From contig CM068377.1 in NCBI GenBank assembly GCA_034770075.1, positions 70,224,358 through 70,288,357 on the forward strand: a stretch of DNA of 64,000 bases, in the 5' to 3' direction. The position numbers and the translations under genes are program-made. Source of the DNA: Aralia elata (lineage: Eukaryota; Streptophyta; Magnoliopsida; Apiales; Araliaceae). The notes beneath the pieces were generated by a model. The model searched no databases and was not told where the DNA came from. It worked only from the letters and a program-made list of their open reading frames with translations. This document shows, piece after piece, positions 25,011 through 37,550 of this stretch (positions within the stretch are counted from its first letter, which is position 1; the number at the start of each line of letters is the position of its first letter).

Positions 25011-25415
25011 TTACTGTATTTGGCTGATGTTCGTCTCCTGGTATGCTTTCTAGTTGGTTATGTTCTCTCCATAGTAAAAGAAGGTGAGGAAGAAGGAAAG
25101 AAAAGCGATCTGGTATGCTTAGTACTTGTTCTACTCTCTCAAGTTAATTGAAGCTTTGACGAAATTAAAAAGATGATCATTTAGGTTAACCAGTCTTACG
25201 TCTGCACTTTAGTTGTGCAGACAGGTAAAACATACCGTCCGCACTTTAGTTCTGTGGACGGGTAACCGTCCGCAGTTTAGTTTTGCGGATATGGCCTAAT
25301 AACAAAAAGTTAGATTTAAACCTATCAATTCTTCCATTTCTCTTACATATTCTTATCTGGAATAATGAGAAACATGCATGACTAAACAAATGAAATCAAG
25401 CAATGGGGTGACGAC

Positions 25416-25448
<33 letters not shown>

Positions 25449-25859
25449 GTCCAGTTGTTTAGCCATGGTCATGTTTCTCATCATCTCATATAAGATGAAT
25501 CGGAACATCACAAAAATATACAAGAATAAATATAAAATTTGAAAGCCTTCAATCGAATTCTTGTAGTTCAAGATCGCCAACGTGAAGATGAGAAAAACAC
25601 ATCAAAAGTGTAGATATGCAGAAGTTTAGTTTTTTCGGACGGATGATATGACAAAAAAAGTTAGATTTAAAATTATTAATCTTAATTCCATTCAGTCGTT
25701 TAGCCATGCGTGTTTCTCATTCAATCACATGAATCAGTAAGAACAAGAATATGCAAGAAGAAATAGAAAATTTAATAGCTTTAAATCGTACTCTTCTAGT
25801 TTAAAATTGTCACTGCCAAAATGAGATGAGATCCAAAAGTCATGTTATGTACTTCATCG
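25011..25859. other. MULE transposase upstream region with hairpin motifs
   Basis: Likely 5' leader and promoter of the - strand transposase. Three hairpin motifs are clustered at about 25199-25225, 25235-25262 and 25266-25291. Here the loop reads TTTAGTT, the reverse of the left-end copies, as expected on the inverted side. A (TA)n run is at 25422-25448. No gene was found. Confidence 0.55.
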
Positions 25860-26195
25860 TTTTATACAGGACTTAGCGTTCGTAGTTTAGTTCTGCAGAC
25901 GGGTGATATGAGCGAAACATTGTCGTGTCATCGTGTTAATGATGATTAATTGGGAATATACTCCCCGTCAGTAGTTTAATTCTATGGACGGGTGATATGA
26001 GCAAAACGTCATCGTATTAATATCATAAGCATACATATGGTCTGTAGTTTATTTCTGCGGAAGAAGATGGGTACTTTGGACAATTTTTAGTCTGCAGAAC
26101 TAAACTACGGGCTCCTCCATATTAAACTGCGCACGGGACTTTCTCCTAACCGTTCGATGGACAGATGGACGACTGAGATCTGTTGTAAGGATTAT
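25860..26195 (-). repeat. MULE right terminal inverted repeat
   Basis: The reverse complement aligns along its length with about 2697-3050. Hairpin motifs lie at about 25877-25902 and 25966-25992, and decayed ones at 26040-26110. The two ends differ at many positions, which indicates an old element. Confidence 0.75.
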
Positions 26196-26313
26196 ATATA
26201 TATACACTTATATAGTCACGTCATATTTGGTATATATGCATTACTAACAAGAATATTTTTGATGATTTTGATAGACCTTGCGTTATTTAGGCAATATAAT
26301 ATTTATACAAAAA

Positions 26314-26628
26314 GAGTTAAATACACTTTGTATCCCCCAAGTTTATCTCATTTTGTACATTACATCCTATACTTCAAAACACGACACTTTGCATACTGCA
26401 CTTTTAGTGAACCAGCACATAACACCCTCCGACCCAAAATTCACATTAAAAGTGCAAAATTCGTTACTTTTAAACAATAACGCTGTCACTTTTAACGATG
26501 GATTTTGGGTTGGAGGGCGTTATATGCTGGTTCGCTAAAAGTGCGAGATGCAAAATGTCACACTTTGAAGTATAAAATGCAATGTGCAAAATGAGGTAAA
26601 CTTGGAAAATGCAAAGTGCATTTAACTC
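26314..26628. mobile_element. Foldback MITE
   Basis: 315 bp that fold on themselves. The left end reads GAGTTAAATACACTTTG and the right end CAAAGTGCATTTAACTC, and the inverted pairing extends inward for about 150 bp on each side. No coding capacity. No clear target duplication was identified, so I do not assign a superfamily. Confidence 0.75.
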
Positions 26629-26681
26629 CTATTTAAATTGACAAACCTAACTCCTCTGTTCTCTCTCTTTTTAGAAGATAA

Positions 26682-27035
26682 TACTCCTTTCGTCCAAGTT
26701 TACTTGTCCTATTTTTCTTTTTGGTTTGTCTAAATCTATTTGTACTCTTTCCATTTTAATACTATTTTTTACCTTATTTTTTCAATACTACCCTCATTTA
26801 ACTTTATAAAAAAAATTCATTGAAAACTACATGACATAAATTAAAAAGAGTAACACTATATATTAACTTTAACACTGGAAGCATAATCATACTCCTTTTT
26901 TCTCTTTTCTCTCATCTATTAGTATTCCAAGAAAGATTTAGGAGATTAATTGAAACAAAAAGATGATAATAAAGTAGTTAAGATGTGTAATTTAGAGATA
27001 CTTTTTAGGACAAGTAAACTAGGACGGAAGGAGCA
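26682..27035. mobile_element. Stowaway-like MITE (Tc1/mariner type)
   Basis: The left terminus TACTCCTTTCGTCCAAG and right terminus CTAGGACGGAAGGAGCA are inverted copies that match the CTCCCTCCGTCC ends of plant Stowaway elements. The TA target dinucleotide is present at the left (26682-26683) and mutated to CA at the right. About 350 bp, no ORF. Confidence 0.65.
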
Positions 27036-28240
27036 CATACAAAAAGATGTAGATGTGCAAATTTTAAATAGAATCTGTAATTAAGATAGAGAAATGACAT
27101 GACATGGTGTATTTGTATGTGAGATATGTACTTTTATTCAAAAATAAATACATAGAAGTGATTGTTATGTGTAGCTTGACAGTTTATGCATGTCATACTA
27201 GGTTTGACTATAATTGTTAAAGTAATGTATGAATGGGTGTGTAATTAAGTGACTTGTAAGGAAATATGTGTATGTAAATTAAGATGAAAGATGCAACTGT
27301 TAGCATGATGCTGTAAAACTAGTGTTATTTCAAGCGTTGCCTTGTTTGTTTTAGTATATAATAAATACAATTGACTTCATTAGATTGATATATCAATGCA
27401 TTTGTTTGCTTGAATGTATAAAGTTTTTAACTTATCGGTGTCTGATATTTTTTTGAGTTTTTTGAAGCAGGAACAAAGTTATTAACGTAACATTTGGAAC
27501 TTATTAATATATGAAGAAATGTAGCATTTGGCCTCAACATATACTACCTCCCCCCTTTGTTCATCTCTCAAGCGCCAGGAAAAGAGAATAATTGAGGAGT
27601 TGCTTTTTCAATCTAGTAGTTTGAGTTGATTTTTGGGTTCTCTTCTTGGTAGTTTGAGTTGGCTTGAATTATGAATTAACCCTGCAATCAAGACATAAAA
27701 CATACTATTTTTGAGTAGTTGGCTTTCAGGAGTTTATTCCATTTTTATTTTTGGTTCTTGTAAATTATACTATGTTAGTTTGTGTTTGGGAACAGAGCTT
27801 GGATTTTAAAAGGCAATTGTAATTAAAAGTTTACTCAAATACTCAGGTTTGAAATATATACAGTATTTGTTGTTTGGACAATTATATATATAAATGTGGG
27901 AAGGATCTAAATCTATAAATTGATGAAATCATTTTGTTTATGCACATATATGTGAAAAGGTCTTAACAAAAAATGTAACAGCATGCTTTATTATCTCTAA
28001 ATGTACATAATAAAGAAAAAAAATACAAAGCAGCACGCAAATGGTATGCCTTTCTATCATAGACAACATAACCCTTATATATAACATGTTCATAGTATAA
28101 CATTTGAGTTAACTTTAGTTTGTTGTTTCAGTGTGTTATTTATAACAAGTTCATGATAAATCATTTTTTGATGAGGTTTACTAAAGTTTTATTGCCCTCC
28201 TATGAACATCATTGTGTTTTGAAAGTGGTGGGTGCATAAC
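27036..28240. other. AT-rich stretch with no recognised feature
   Basis: About 1.2 kb without an ORF, terminal repeat or RNA that I can support. It is one of the few parts of the window not attributable to a transposable element and may be old, decayed repeat or true intergenic DNA. Confidence 0.4.
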
Positions 28241-28730
28241 TGTAACGATTCGAGTCAAATTTCGAGTTTGGAATAAATCTTGGGTCAAATCCCAAGTTCA
28301 AATTGAATTAAATTCATCAAACAAGACCTTAAAGTACTAACTCAATAGTATCTTCTTAGGTCATCTTAGTCCACCTTAAATTTCTGACCTCCTCGTTAGA
28401 ATTGATCGCATACATGGTCCACAGATCTTTGCCTCTCTAGTTATTGTGGTATAATACCGGCTTGACTTTATGTCCCCACCTTCGAATATCTCTCCATTGT
28501 GGGATAATACCACCAGCCTTCGTGTCCCTACCTCCGACAACCCGGTCGAATGACCCGACCCAAACTTTTAAGAGTAGACTTTTGATACCATATATAACAA
28601 TTTGGGCAAATCTCGAGTCCAAAACAAATCTTAAATTAAATTTCAAGTCCATATCGAATTAAATTTATCCAAACAAGACCTTAAGTCACTAGCCCAATAG
28701 TATATTCTCGGATTATCTTGACCCACCACA
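28241..28730 (-). mobile_element. TRIM-like miniature LTR element
   Basis: Two direct repeats of about 140 bp, 28241-28390 (starting TGTAACGATTCGAG) and about 28593-28730 (starting TATAACAATTTGGG), share phrases such as AAACAAGACCTTAA and CAATAGTAT. They bracket a short non-coding core of about 200 bp. Just left of the right repeat, the - strand reads ATGGTATCAAAAG, close to a tRNA-iMet primer site, which suggests - strand orientation. No protein is encoded. Confidence 0.5.
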
Positions 28731-28745
28731 GGCTCACCCAAAAGG

Positions 28746-31700
28746 TGTGACGCCCCCAAATCCGGGTACTTGAAACTCGTACTTGGTGCTACACGATACC
28801 ATACATTCAAACTATTTAATATATTACAAACTTAAAATTATGTTAGAGTTGTTTAATTCCCCAGGTACGGCAACCTTTAAAGTACATTATTACATGATAG
28901 ATATTATATTATCACCACACTAAAGTCTAAATATTATAAATAACACTATACAACTTATTCCTTGAGCATTCCCTTTTCCTTGTCTTTGCCAGAGTCTTCT
29001 AGTAGATCACGCTTAGCTGAAAACATTTAAGTTTAAAGCAAGAATGAGCATTTAATTACTCAGCAAGTAATAACAATTAGTAAACATTAGCTGAAAGAAG
29101 TAAATATTTTCTTTGAGGTAAACTTCTACAACGAATCAATAGTTGTGAAGTCACTTGAAACAATTCTTAATATCGTATCAAACCGTTTACAATTTTTGAA
29201 ACGACGTAGTGACTATGAATGCTGAGCGGTTAGTATACCATGAACTTTTATTTTCAAGTTTGAAAAGGTTTGTACAGAAATTCATCTGCAAACTGTCATG
29301 ACTTAGGACACATTCGGTGATCAGCCCGTATGCCCTGTATTGATCAACACTACATGTTGGAACGACATTTGCGTTCATCATAACCGCCTTGGGCGCAAAA
29401 ACATTTCCCTATAATAGGTTGTTCATACTCAGTTTGAAATCCTAACTAAAGCAATTTAGTTGGACGACTTTATCATAAACAATCATACTCAATAATACAT
29501 TTCAAACTATGTCTAGCTTAGTCAAATAGCTTAGATAACCTTTAAATCATGTATACATACCGAAATTTAATAGTATGTATCAAAACTTATCATGTCAAAG
29601 AATTTCGAATTTATGATACTTATAACAATTTGTACAAGTGAGGACACTTGTATAAAGAACAGAACAATTTTGATTATAAATGCATCACATGAGACAATAT
29701 CGAGATATTTGAAATCAATAGATAGCTTGAATAAAGTTCAAGAACACTTGCACATTAAAAGAGTATTGAAACTTGTATAACATATGGATCCATTGCATAA
29801 AGTAAATGTAAAGGTTAAGATAATTGCTCAATAAGAAATTGAGTTAAGAAACTTGTATAACATATACCTGTTTGTACGAAATAAAAGTAGTGCATAAGGT
29901 TTAGAAACTTACCTTGTTTGCTGCTTACAGCTACGCAATATAGTTTAAGCTTTTATACAAAGGCCTATCATCAATAAGATTATTCTTTTAATTAGAATAA
30001 TACGTCTTAACACATAATACTGCTATTTGCAGTCATTATACAGCCTAAACACATTATCACGTATTTATATCAGTCATTAAAACATTTAAGAACATGTATC
30101 AAGTCAAACTATGTCAATCTGGTTTGGTTTCGATATAAATTTGACGTCCCGATTGCGTTACCGGATAATTAACAAGTTTATTTTCAATTAAACTTTATTT
30201 AAAAGCTCTAACATTACTTTAGAAAATTTATTTATCATTTATAATAATTTTTCAAACATTAATATCATTTATAATGATTTTTCAATCATTAATATCATTT
30301 ATAATAATTTAATTGCTAAATAATTTCATTATCATTAATATTTAAATAATTTAAAATATTAATGAAATCCATGTCAAAACATTTAAAGTTATTTATTATA
30401 ACTTAAAATATTTTTCAAACCTTAATATTACCTTTAAATGATTTTTAAAATATTAAAATCATTTTTAAATGATTATTATTAATATTAAAATATTAATTAA
30501 TTCATGTTAAAATATTAAAGGTTATTTATTATAACTTAAAATATTTTTAAAACATTTATTTTACCTTTAAATAATTTTTAAAACATTAAAATTATTTTTA
30601 AATAATTTATTTAATATAATTATTAAATAAATTTATTATCATTAATATTAAAATATTAATAAAATTCTTATCAAAATATTAAAAGTTATTTATTATAACT
30701 TAAAATACTTTTTAAAACCTTATTATCATTTTTAAATGATTTTTAAAATATTAAAATCATTTTTAACTAATTTATTTAATAGGATTATTAAATAAATTAA
30801 ATATCATTAATATTTTAATTTATGTCAAAATATTAAAAGTTAATTTTTATAACATAAAATAATTTTTAAAACTTAATTATGAATTTTTAATATTTATTTT
30901 CTATTTATTTAAATTAATTAAATTAATTTTCATTAAAACCGTCACTGAAGGTCTACAGCGACAAAAATCGTCGCTATAGGTGTTCCTCAGCCCATGAAGA
31001 ACAACTCGTCAATGCCCTGAGGAGTAGTTTGACCATGAATGATTTTCATTTTGTTGCGTTTCTGGGCATAAGAGTATATCAATGGTGTAGTACCGATGTA
31101 ATACTATAAATGTATAACAAGTTTGGGATCTAACTACATCACATATGAGAGATCTAGCTTGGTTAAACAGCTGTCAGAAGTTGTTCTTCATTTTCAGGGT
31201 TACCCATAAACCAGTTTTTGTGATCGGTCAATGGGTTTTGACCGTGAATAACTTTGAATCTATACATGATATAATCATGATTCCACTTCTAGATTGTTAA
31301 CCTACTGGCATACTACAATTACAAAGTTTTAAACACATCAAAAAAATTTACAGATCAAGATATATGGCCTCTGACATTTGACTATCAAACCATTTTTTTA
31401 ACTTTATGAGTTTTCTAGGTTTTCCAGAAAAATTTTCATGATCGGTCAATGACTTTTGGCCATGAATAACTTTCGATCTAGACATGCTATGATCGTGATT
31501 CCACTTGAAGTTTACTAACCACATAACATACTACACATAACAAGCTTTAAACAAAATTTGGGCTGTCAGACACATTTTTAGGGTTCTTGGCAGTTTTCTT
31601 AAATCTTCAATTTCGTGCATCCAGATGTTATGGATCCATGATATAACAACCCAGATCACTAAATAACATAACATAGAACATATTTAAACACTTAAACATA

Positions 31701-33106
31701 ACTTCCACCGAAAATTTAAGGATCTAGCAACATGGTTAGGGTTTGTACCTTTCTAAGAAATCTTTTGATTCTTTCTTTTTGATTTGTTCTGAGATGGCTT
31801 ATGAGGTGTTTATGGCTTTTCTATGGACTGAGTTTGAGAGAAAATTTCGTGGCTAGAGAGAGTAAGAGTTGGCTATGCATCAGAAACTAAATTAAGGGTT
31901 TTCTTTAATCTTTAATCCCTTTTTGACAACTAAGCTTTGATCCAAGGGTTTGATTTGTTGTTAGGTGTCAAGATATGGCTGATAGGGTTTGATTTTGAGC
32001 ATATGGTGAATCTCCAAATGATGAGTCACCAAGATTTGGTCTTATCTCTTTCTTAAAAGAAAAGAAAAAGGGTATTTTGGTCATTCTCCCATTAATTTTA
32101 ATGGCATTTTTGTCATTCCACATAATTATAGGGTTTAACCCTTAGGTTTTAACCCTTAGGGTTTGTCAAACATTTTTAAGGTTTGTAAATTAGGTTTAGG
32201 ATTATATAAAAAAAATTAATTAGAATGTCCTAATTTAAAATTAGGGTTTTCAAAAATTAGGGTTTCCTAATTGAAAATTAGGGTTTCCTAATTACTTAAC
32301 AATAATCATATAATATCACAATGTACATTCATACTTTCAAATACAAATATAATTAATAACTACATTTAATATTTAAATTAGTTAAAGAAATTAATTTCTT
32401 ATTATCCATAATATACAAAAATTTATTTTAATTATAATTATCATAATAATTATATTTAAATTTTAAAATCGATAACCATAGATCAAATATTATACATACA
32501 TATATTTGAATATAAATATATTTAATAATTATATTTAATATTTCAATTCCTTAAGAAAATATATATTCTTATTATTCAAATACAAATATTCATTCCTTTA
32601 AATACAATTATACCACAATTGTATTTATCATGCAAATTCATATATATAGACCAAATTAGATTTTGATCAAATAATATCACTTTGTCATATTTACCTTTTT
32701 TAATCAATTTAAAAATAAATTGACTATTCCTTTAAATTCATTTCATAAAGAAATGAACATAATCATAATAATAATAATATTAAAAATTATTTCTTAAAAT
32801 ATACTGATATCATTTAAATAATATATTAATCATATTTTTGTAGACAATATATAATACAATATCTTTAACATAAAAATTAATTTATTAAAAAAATATATAA
32901 TTTCTAATAGTTAACTATTTTTGTTTCAAGAAATTTATTTACAAACATTCATGTAATAAATATATATATTTATCACATAATTATATTCCTTAACCTTGCA
33001 CGTATTCTCATATTCATTTTTGATACTTAATAAAAAAATATTATTATAAAAAAATTTATTTTTAAAATTTCTTATTTAAATTTGTCAAAAATCTTGGGTT
33101 ATTACA
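28746..33106 (-). repeat. 4.36-kb LTR of a gypsy-type element
   Basis: Begins TGTGACGCCCCC and ends TTATTACA on the + strand, so in sense orientation it starts TGTAATAACCC. It is followed on the right by a polypurine tract, which makes it a 3' LTR of a - strand element. A possible target repeat AAAGG is at 28741-28745, with no partner inside the window. Internal structure includes an AT-rich tandem block (30180-30930) and a degenerate 220-bp duplication around the phrase GAATAACTTT (about 31030, 31240 and 31460). A second, broken copy of this LTR lies at 33898-34749, 60859-60993 and 62811-63746. Confidence 0.82.
30180..30930. repeat. AT-rich tandem block inside gypsy LTR
   Basis: About five degenerate units of roughly 120 bp built on AAAATATTAAAAGTTATTTA, TTATAACTTAAAATA and TTTTAAAACATTAAAA. 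Non-coding. Confidence 0.7.
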
Positions 33107-33130
33107 TTCACCCCCCCCCCTCCTATAAGG
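33107..33130 (-). other. Polypurine tract of gypsy element
   Basis: On the - strand this reads CCTTATAGGA, then a run of ten G, then TGAA, directly ahead of the LTR start. The same tract recurs at 63747-63770 beside the second LTR copy. Confidence 0.75.
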
Positions 33131-33897
33131 ATTCCGTCTCCGGAATCACCGTTACAAAACTTATACCCACGAAGGTAAATATCATACACATTCATTGCCA
33201 GTAGATCCCGATCTGATTCGATCGAATCAATCTATAACTATTCAGCATAAAGCTTGTCTATCTGATTAAATGGAATCTGATTTCTAATATAACTCAAATT
33301 CCTCCTTCAAAATTTGTTAATAAAATGATTTATTATTATATTTATATATTATTTATTTATCAATCTAGGTCTTTTCCTAAAGTTCTTTTTGTATGACTAT
33401 ATTCAAGGATTATAGGGTTTATAAGTGTAAACGTACCTCACGGTACATATGAAAATAAATTATATCCGAATCATACCTGGAACTCCATCTCCGGCAGCTA
33501 CCGTATCTTGAACCGTCATATTGAAGGTCCTTGCGGTTGGCTTGTTTGTCGGAGTTGGATATGTTATCGATAATTTCCGCTGCTATTCCCTGCCTTAGCA
33601 CTTCCCCCATCGGCCTTTCTTTTCAGGCAATCCCTTGTCATATGATTTATCGATCTATAAATAAAACACCCACTGTTCTTCTTTGGATTGGGGCAGTTAG
33701 GAGAGATGTGTCTCACCTGCCCGCATTTATAACACACAAATTTTCCTTTCAGACACTTTCTTGAGTGATTTTTCCCACAATTTTCACACTTCTTAACCTG
33801 CTTCTTTATTTCTCCCTGGCTATTACCAGTATTTCCTGAATTATTCCATTTCATTTTTTCATTTCCACTTACACTGCTTCCTTCAACCTTTACCTTC
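33131..33897 (-). pseudogene. Gag remnant of gypsy element
   Basis: A frame at 33897-33564 holds cysteine-rich knuckle motifs CENCGKNHSRKC and CYKCGQVRHISPNC, then a decayed one (CFIYRSINHMTRDC) lacking the second Cys and the proper His spacing. It shifts frame near 33570, and a second frame at 33610-33419 continues the gag tail. Left of about 33415 is 3' untranslated sequence leading to the polypurine tract. No protease, reverse transcriptase or integrase is present. The upstream end is fused at about 33898 directly to LTR sequence, so a large deletion removed the leader, early gag and part of the LTR, and another removed pol. Confidence 0.7.
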
Positions 33898-34749
33898 AAC
33901 CAGTTTCTGTGATCGGTCAACGGGTTTTGACCGTGAATAACTTTGAATCTATACATGATATAATCATGATTCCACTTCTAGATTGTTAACCTACTGGCAT
34001 ACTACAACTACAAAGTTTTAAACACATCAAAAAATTTACAGATCAAGATTTATGGCCTCTGACATTTGACTATCAGACCATTTTTTTAACTTCATGAGTT
34101 TTTTGGGTTTTCTAGAAAACTTTTCATGATCGGTCAACGACTTTTGACCATGAATAACTTTCGATCTAGACATGCTATGATCGTGATTCCACTTGCAGTT
34201 TACTAACCACATAACAAGTTTTAAACATAACAAATAGAGTAAGATTTATAGGCCCCGACTTTGGGCTGTCAAACACATTTTTAGGGTTTTTGGTAGTTTT
34301 CTTAAATCTTCAATTTTGTGCATCCAGATGTTATGGATCCATGATATAACAACCCAGATCACTAAATAACATAACATAGAACATATTTAAATACTTAAAC
34401 ACAACTTCCATCGAAAATTTAAGGATCTAGCAACATGGTTAGGGTTTGTACCTTTCTAAGAAATCTTTTGATTCTTTCTTCCTGATTTGTTCTGAGATGG
34501 CTTATGAGGTGTTTATGGCTTTTTTATGGACTGAGTTTGAGAGAAAATTTCGTGGCTAGAGAGAGAGTAAGAGTTGGCTATGTATAAGAAACTAAAGTAA
34601 GGGTTTTCTTTAATCTTTAATCCCTTTTTGACAACTAAGTTTTGTTCTGAGGGTTTGATTTGTTTTAGGTGTCAAGATATGGCTGATAGGGTTTGATTTT
34701 GAGCACATGGTGAATCTCCAAGTGATGAGTCACCAAGATTTGGTCTTAT
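33898..34749 (-). repeat. Second gypsy LTR, segment 1
   Basis: Matches 31205-32045 of the complete LTR with few changes. The left edge (about 33898) is a deletion junction with gag, and the right edge is the copia insertion site (TSD CTTAT at 34745-34749). Confidence 0.82.
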
Positions 34750-35680
34750 TGAAAGTAGTATGCACACAAGCCAATCATATTTGATATGATGTAGCATATA
34801 CTTTGTAATCTTATTCAGTTATAAAAGGTATTTTACATTATCTACATGGTATTGTTATATTAAATGTGATAAACCCATAGTTTTGAGCAATACTTTTAGA
34901 ATCATGATAATGAGATCTAAATTCTAGATAGCTCACAAACTAAAATCGTTTCTAATCGTTGGATTACTAAAAAGGGAATTAGTGAATCCGGATAGATTAG
35001 TACATACGTTGCTTGCTCTTAGGAAGAGAATGATTGATCTCATAATCATTTGTATGGAGACACTAAAACAAGTATGTAGGTACTTATTGGAGAATAAGTA
35101 CACTGAACGTGGCTCGCTAAGGAATACCTAATGGAGTTTTACTCGCCTGTCAATAGGAATTCCTCTAGTGATAGTAGTACAAGTGATCCTTGGACTTGAT
35201 GTGTATGATGAGTTATACTTTGACATGTCCCTTAAGACCTTTAGGGTATATCAAATGGTATGATTGGGTATAATAAGTTGTACATGGAGATAGGTGAATG
35301 ATCAACAAAAAATCTACCACGTCTAGTAAAAGATGTGAATGTCCTATGTGATTCGATAAATGACAACTCAGTAGTCCTTGGCCAAGGCAGAATGAAATTA
35401 GAAAGGAGTTTCTAATTTGCATTATTTAGAGTTGTGCATTTGTGAATCGAAATACATATAATTAAATAAAAAAAGACTTGACAGTAAATCCATGTCTTAT
35501 ATTTAATTGGGACATTGTATGGTAAAAGGATTGAATTGTACGGTAACTATGCACTGAAAGGTTCTTTTGTGATTAATGTTGAAATCTATATTATCTGCAA
35601 AGTCGTTGATTGCTAAGTGGGCTTACCCTTATTGTAGAATAAATATTATTTATTTAAATGAATTAAATAGTTTAATTTAT

Positions 35681-37534
35681 TGATGTGCTGTCGCAAGCAA
35701 CCAAAAATAAAACCTTACTGCGAAAGATAATAATGTAGTAGTGCAAGTAAGAGTCGATCCCACAGAGAGTGATTAGTCTAAATTTATGCTTTGTTTACCA
35801 AAAAGGGGGGGTTTATAATTTGATTTCACTAATTATCAAGAACAGAATTAAAAGTGGTAAGAATAACCAATTAATTAAAGATTTCAGTTCTTTCGGATCA
35901 GTATCACCTTTTTACAACAATAGAATAAATAAGTAAAGCAATATTTATCCTTCAATGAAATTAATAGCTCTAGGTAGCAACAAGCTCTACTACCCGAAAC
36001 TCGCCTTAGATTATCACTTAATGAAACAAGCTCTTCACAAGATTCTAACCATTATACAACCTAGAACAAGCTCTCTAGATTTAATATAATAGCTGTATTA
36101 AGAACTAGGGAATTAGACTAATCCAAGCAACAATCACACAAGTTCGGATTATTTAACTTGTCTTCCGATAATCATAGCAATACTCAAAAGCTTAACCACA
36201 ATCATGTATCACTAATTGCTACTTATGATTAGGAACAATATCAATTACACGTAATACTGTCCCTTAATCTTGCAGATGAAATTAATCAAATTGACTTAAC
36301 CGATCACATTAAACCAAACGGAATAAATATCATTCAACAATTAAAATAGATTATCAAGAATGAACTTCATGTAAGAAGGAATAAATAGCTTATACTTAAT
36401 CAAACCATTACCTGTAAACAAGGTTCAACATCCCCTTCGAACTGCATAAGGAACTAGCCTAACATAATAAGTCCGATGACAACAACCTCACTATGGAGGT
36501 GATCCTCTTTTCCTACTAAATTATAAAAGGGGTGAGGACAACAACCTCACTATGGAAGTGATCCTCTTTCCCTACTAATTACACTAGAATTTGTAGAATA
36601 TGGAGAATGGTGGGTGAATTAATGTGTGAATTAAAAAAATACAAGCCTAACTTCACTTGGTATTTATAGGAACTCATGGTGTGCTAACCCATCAACATAA
36701 GTCAAGCTTAAACACCCAATTTACTCATGTGCATCAGCCAACTAAGGAAGAAGCCACCCAAAAACGTGCACATGTGATGTGCTAAAAGTCCAAATATTGC
36801 AACTAAACTGATCAACACCTTGTAAGCTAATTTTGAATTTGTAAACCACCGAATTGGACCTTGGACAAAGAATAAAACTTATAGCCCTGGATTTTCTAAT
36901 GAATTTGGGCTTTTAAATCAACTGATTTGGAGTTGGGAAGCTCAAGTTATGGCCCAAATACTCCAACTGGTCCGAACAGGAATCCAGTCCATGCGGGATT
37001 CGGATCAGTTGTCTAAAAAGAAATATTTAGAGGCCCAAATGAACTCGACTTTTTGCTCACCATACCATTCTGAAAAGCTTGAGAAGTCCACTAAAAATTT
37101 CAAGAAGACCACATTCTCATTTGAAAACTCTAACACAATTCAAATCGCAAACGAAGCCCTAGAGGTCAATCTGTCCAAAAGCCAAACGATCTAAAATTTT
37201 CAGCTTCGACGTCCGTTGGTAAAATGGTCATAACTTTCTCACCCGAGCTCTGATTTAGGCGTTTCAAGATGATCCGGAAAGCTAAGAAATAGATTTACAA
37301 CTTTCCGTTTTTGAGCTTTGAGAGATATTGGTTGGACGAAAGACAAAATGGAGCCTCAAGTGGACGGACTGATTTCAAAATAATCCAAAAGTGCGGAAAT
37401 AACTCATTTTTCATTTAATAGCTCCATTTGCAACCTAAATCAAAATATTAGAATAGTGAGTACATTTAGGTGTCAAATAAGTATAAAAGACTAGACATTA
37501 AGAGATAAAAACATAACATATTTTATACTTATCA
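35681..37534 (-). repeat. 3' LTR of Athila-A
   Basis: 1854 bp, starting TGATGTGCTG and ending ACTTATCA on the + strand. It keeps the conserved motif at 35743-35769 that is missing from the other LTR. An internal duplication of about 64 bp around CTCACTATGGAGGTGATCC (36480-36580) is present in both LTRs. Confidence 0.92.
35743..35769 (-). other. Conserved Athila U5 motif
   Basis: On the - strand this reads CTCTCTGTGGGATCGACTCT followed by TACTTGC. Athila-B has CTCTGTGGGACGATACTCT at 47305-47329 and 57094-57118. In both elements it sits about 60-90 bp from the primer-site end of the LTR. Its function is unknown to me; a packaging or reverse-transcription role is speculation. Confidence 0.6.
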
Positions 37535-37550
37535 AATTCCCCCACACTTA
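37535..37550 (-). other. Polypurine tract of Athila-A
   Basis: On the - strand, AAGTGTGGGGGAATT immediately precedes the 3' LTR start TGATAAGT. Confidence 0.8.

Larger units (their letters stand above)
2697..26195. mobile_element. Composite Mutator-like element (MULE) carrying PMD and Ulp1 genes
   Basis: The two ends are inverted copies of each other. About 2697-3050 matches the reverse complement of about 25860-26195, including ACAACAGATCTCAGT at the tip and the phrase GACGTTTTGCTCATATCACC further in. Between them lie, on the + strand, a PMD gene remnant and a Ulp1-protease remnant, then a three-unit tandem array of the last Ulp1 exon, and on the - strand a FAR1-like MULE transposase. MULEs carrying Ulp-like protease genes (the Kaonashi type) are known in plants; addition of a PMD gene is what I infer here. 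Without the two later LTR insertions the element would be about 10 kb. No clean 9-bp target duplication was found, so the exact tips may be off by some bases. Confidence 0.75.

Noticed and set aside
28437..28662. Two overlapping readings of about 70 aa on opposite strands
   Set aside because: They lie in the TRIM-like core and repeat and share no features with known proteins.
36949..37194. Short reading conserved at 45361-45564
   Set aside because: Conservation is explained by both being LTR copies of Athila-A; no protein features.
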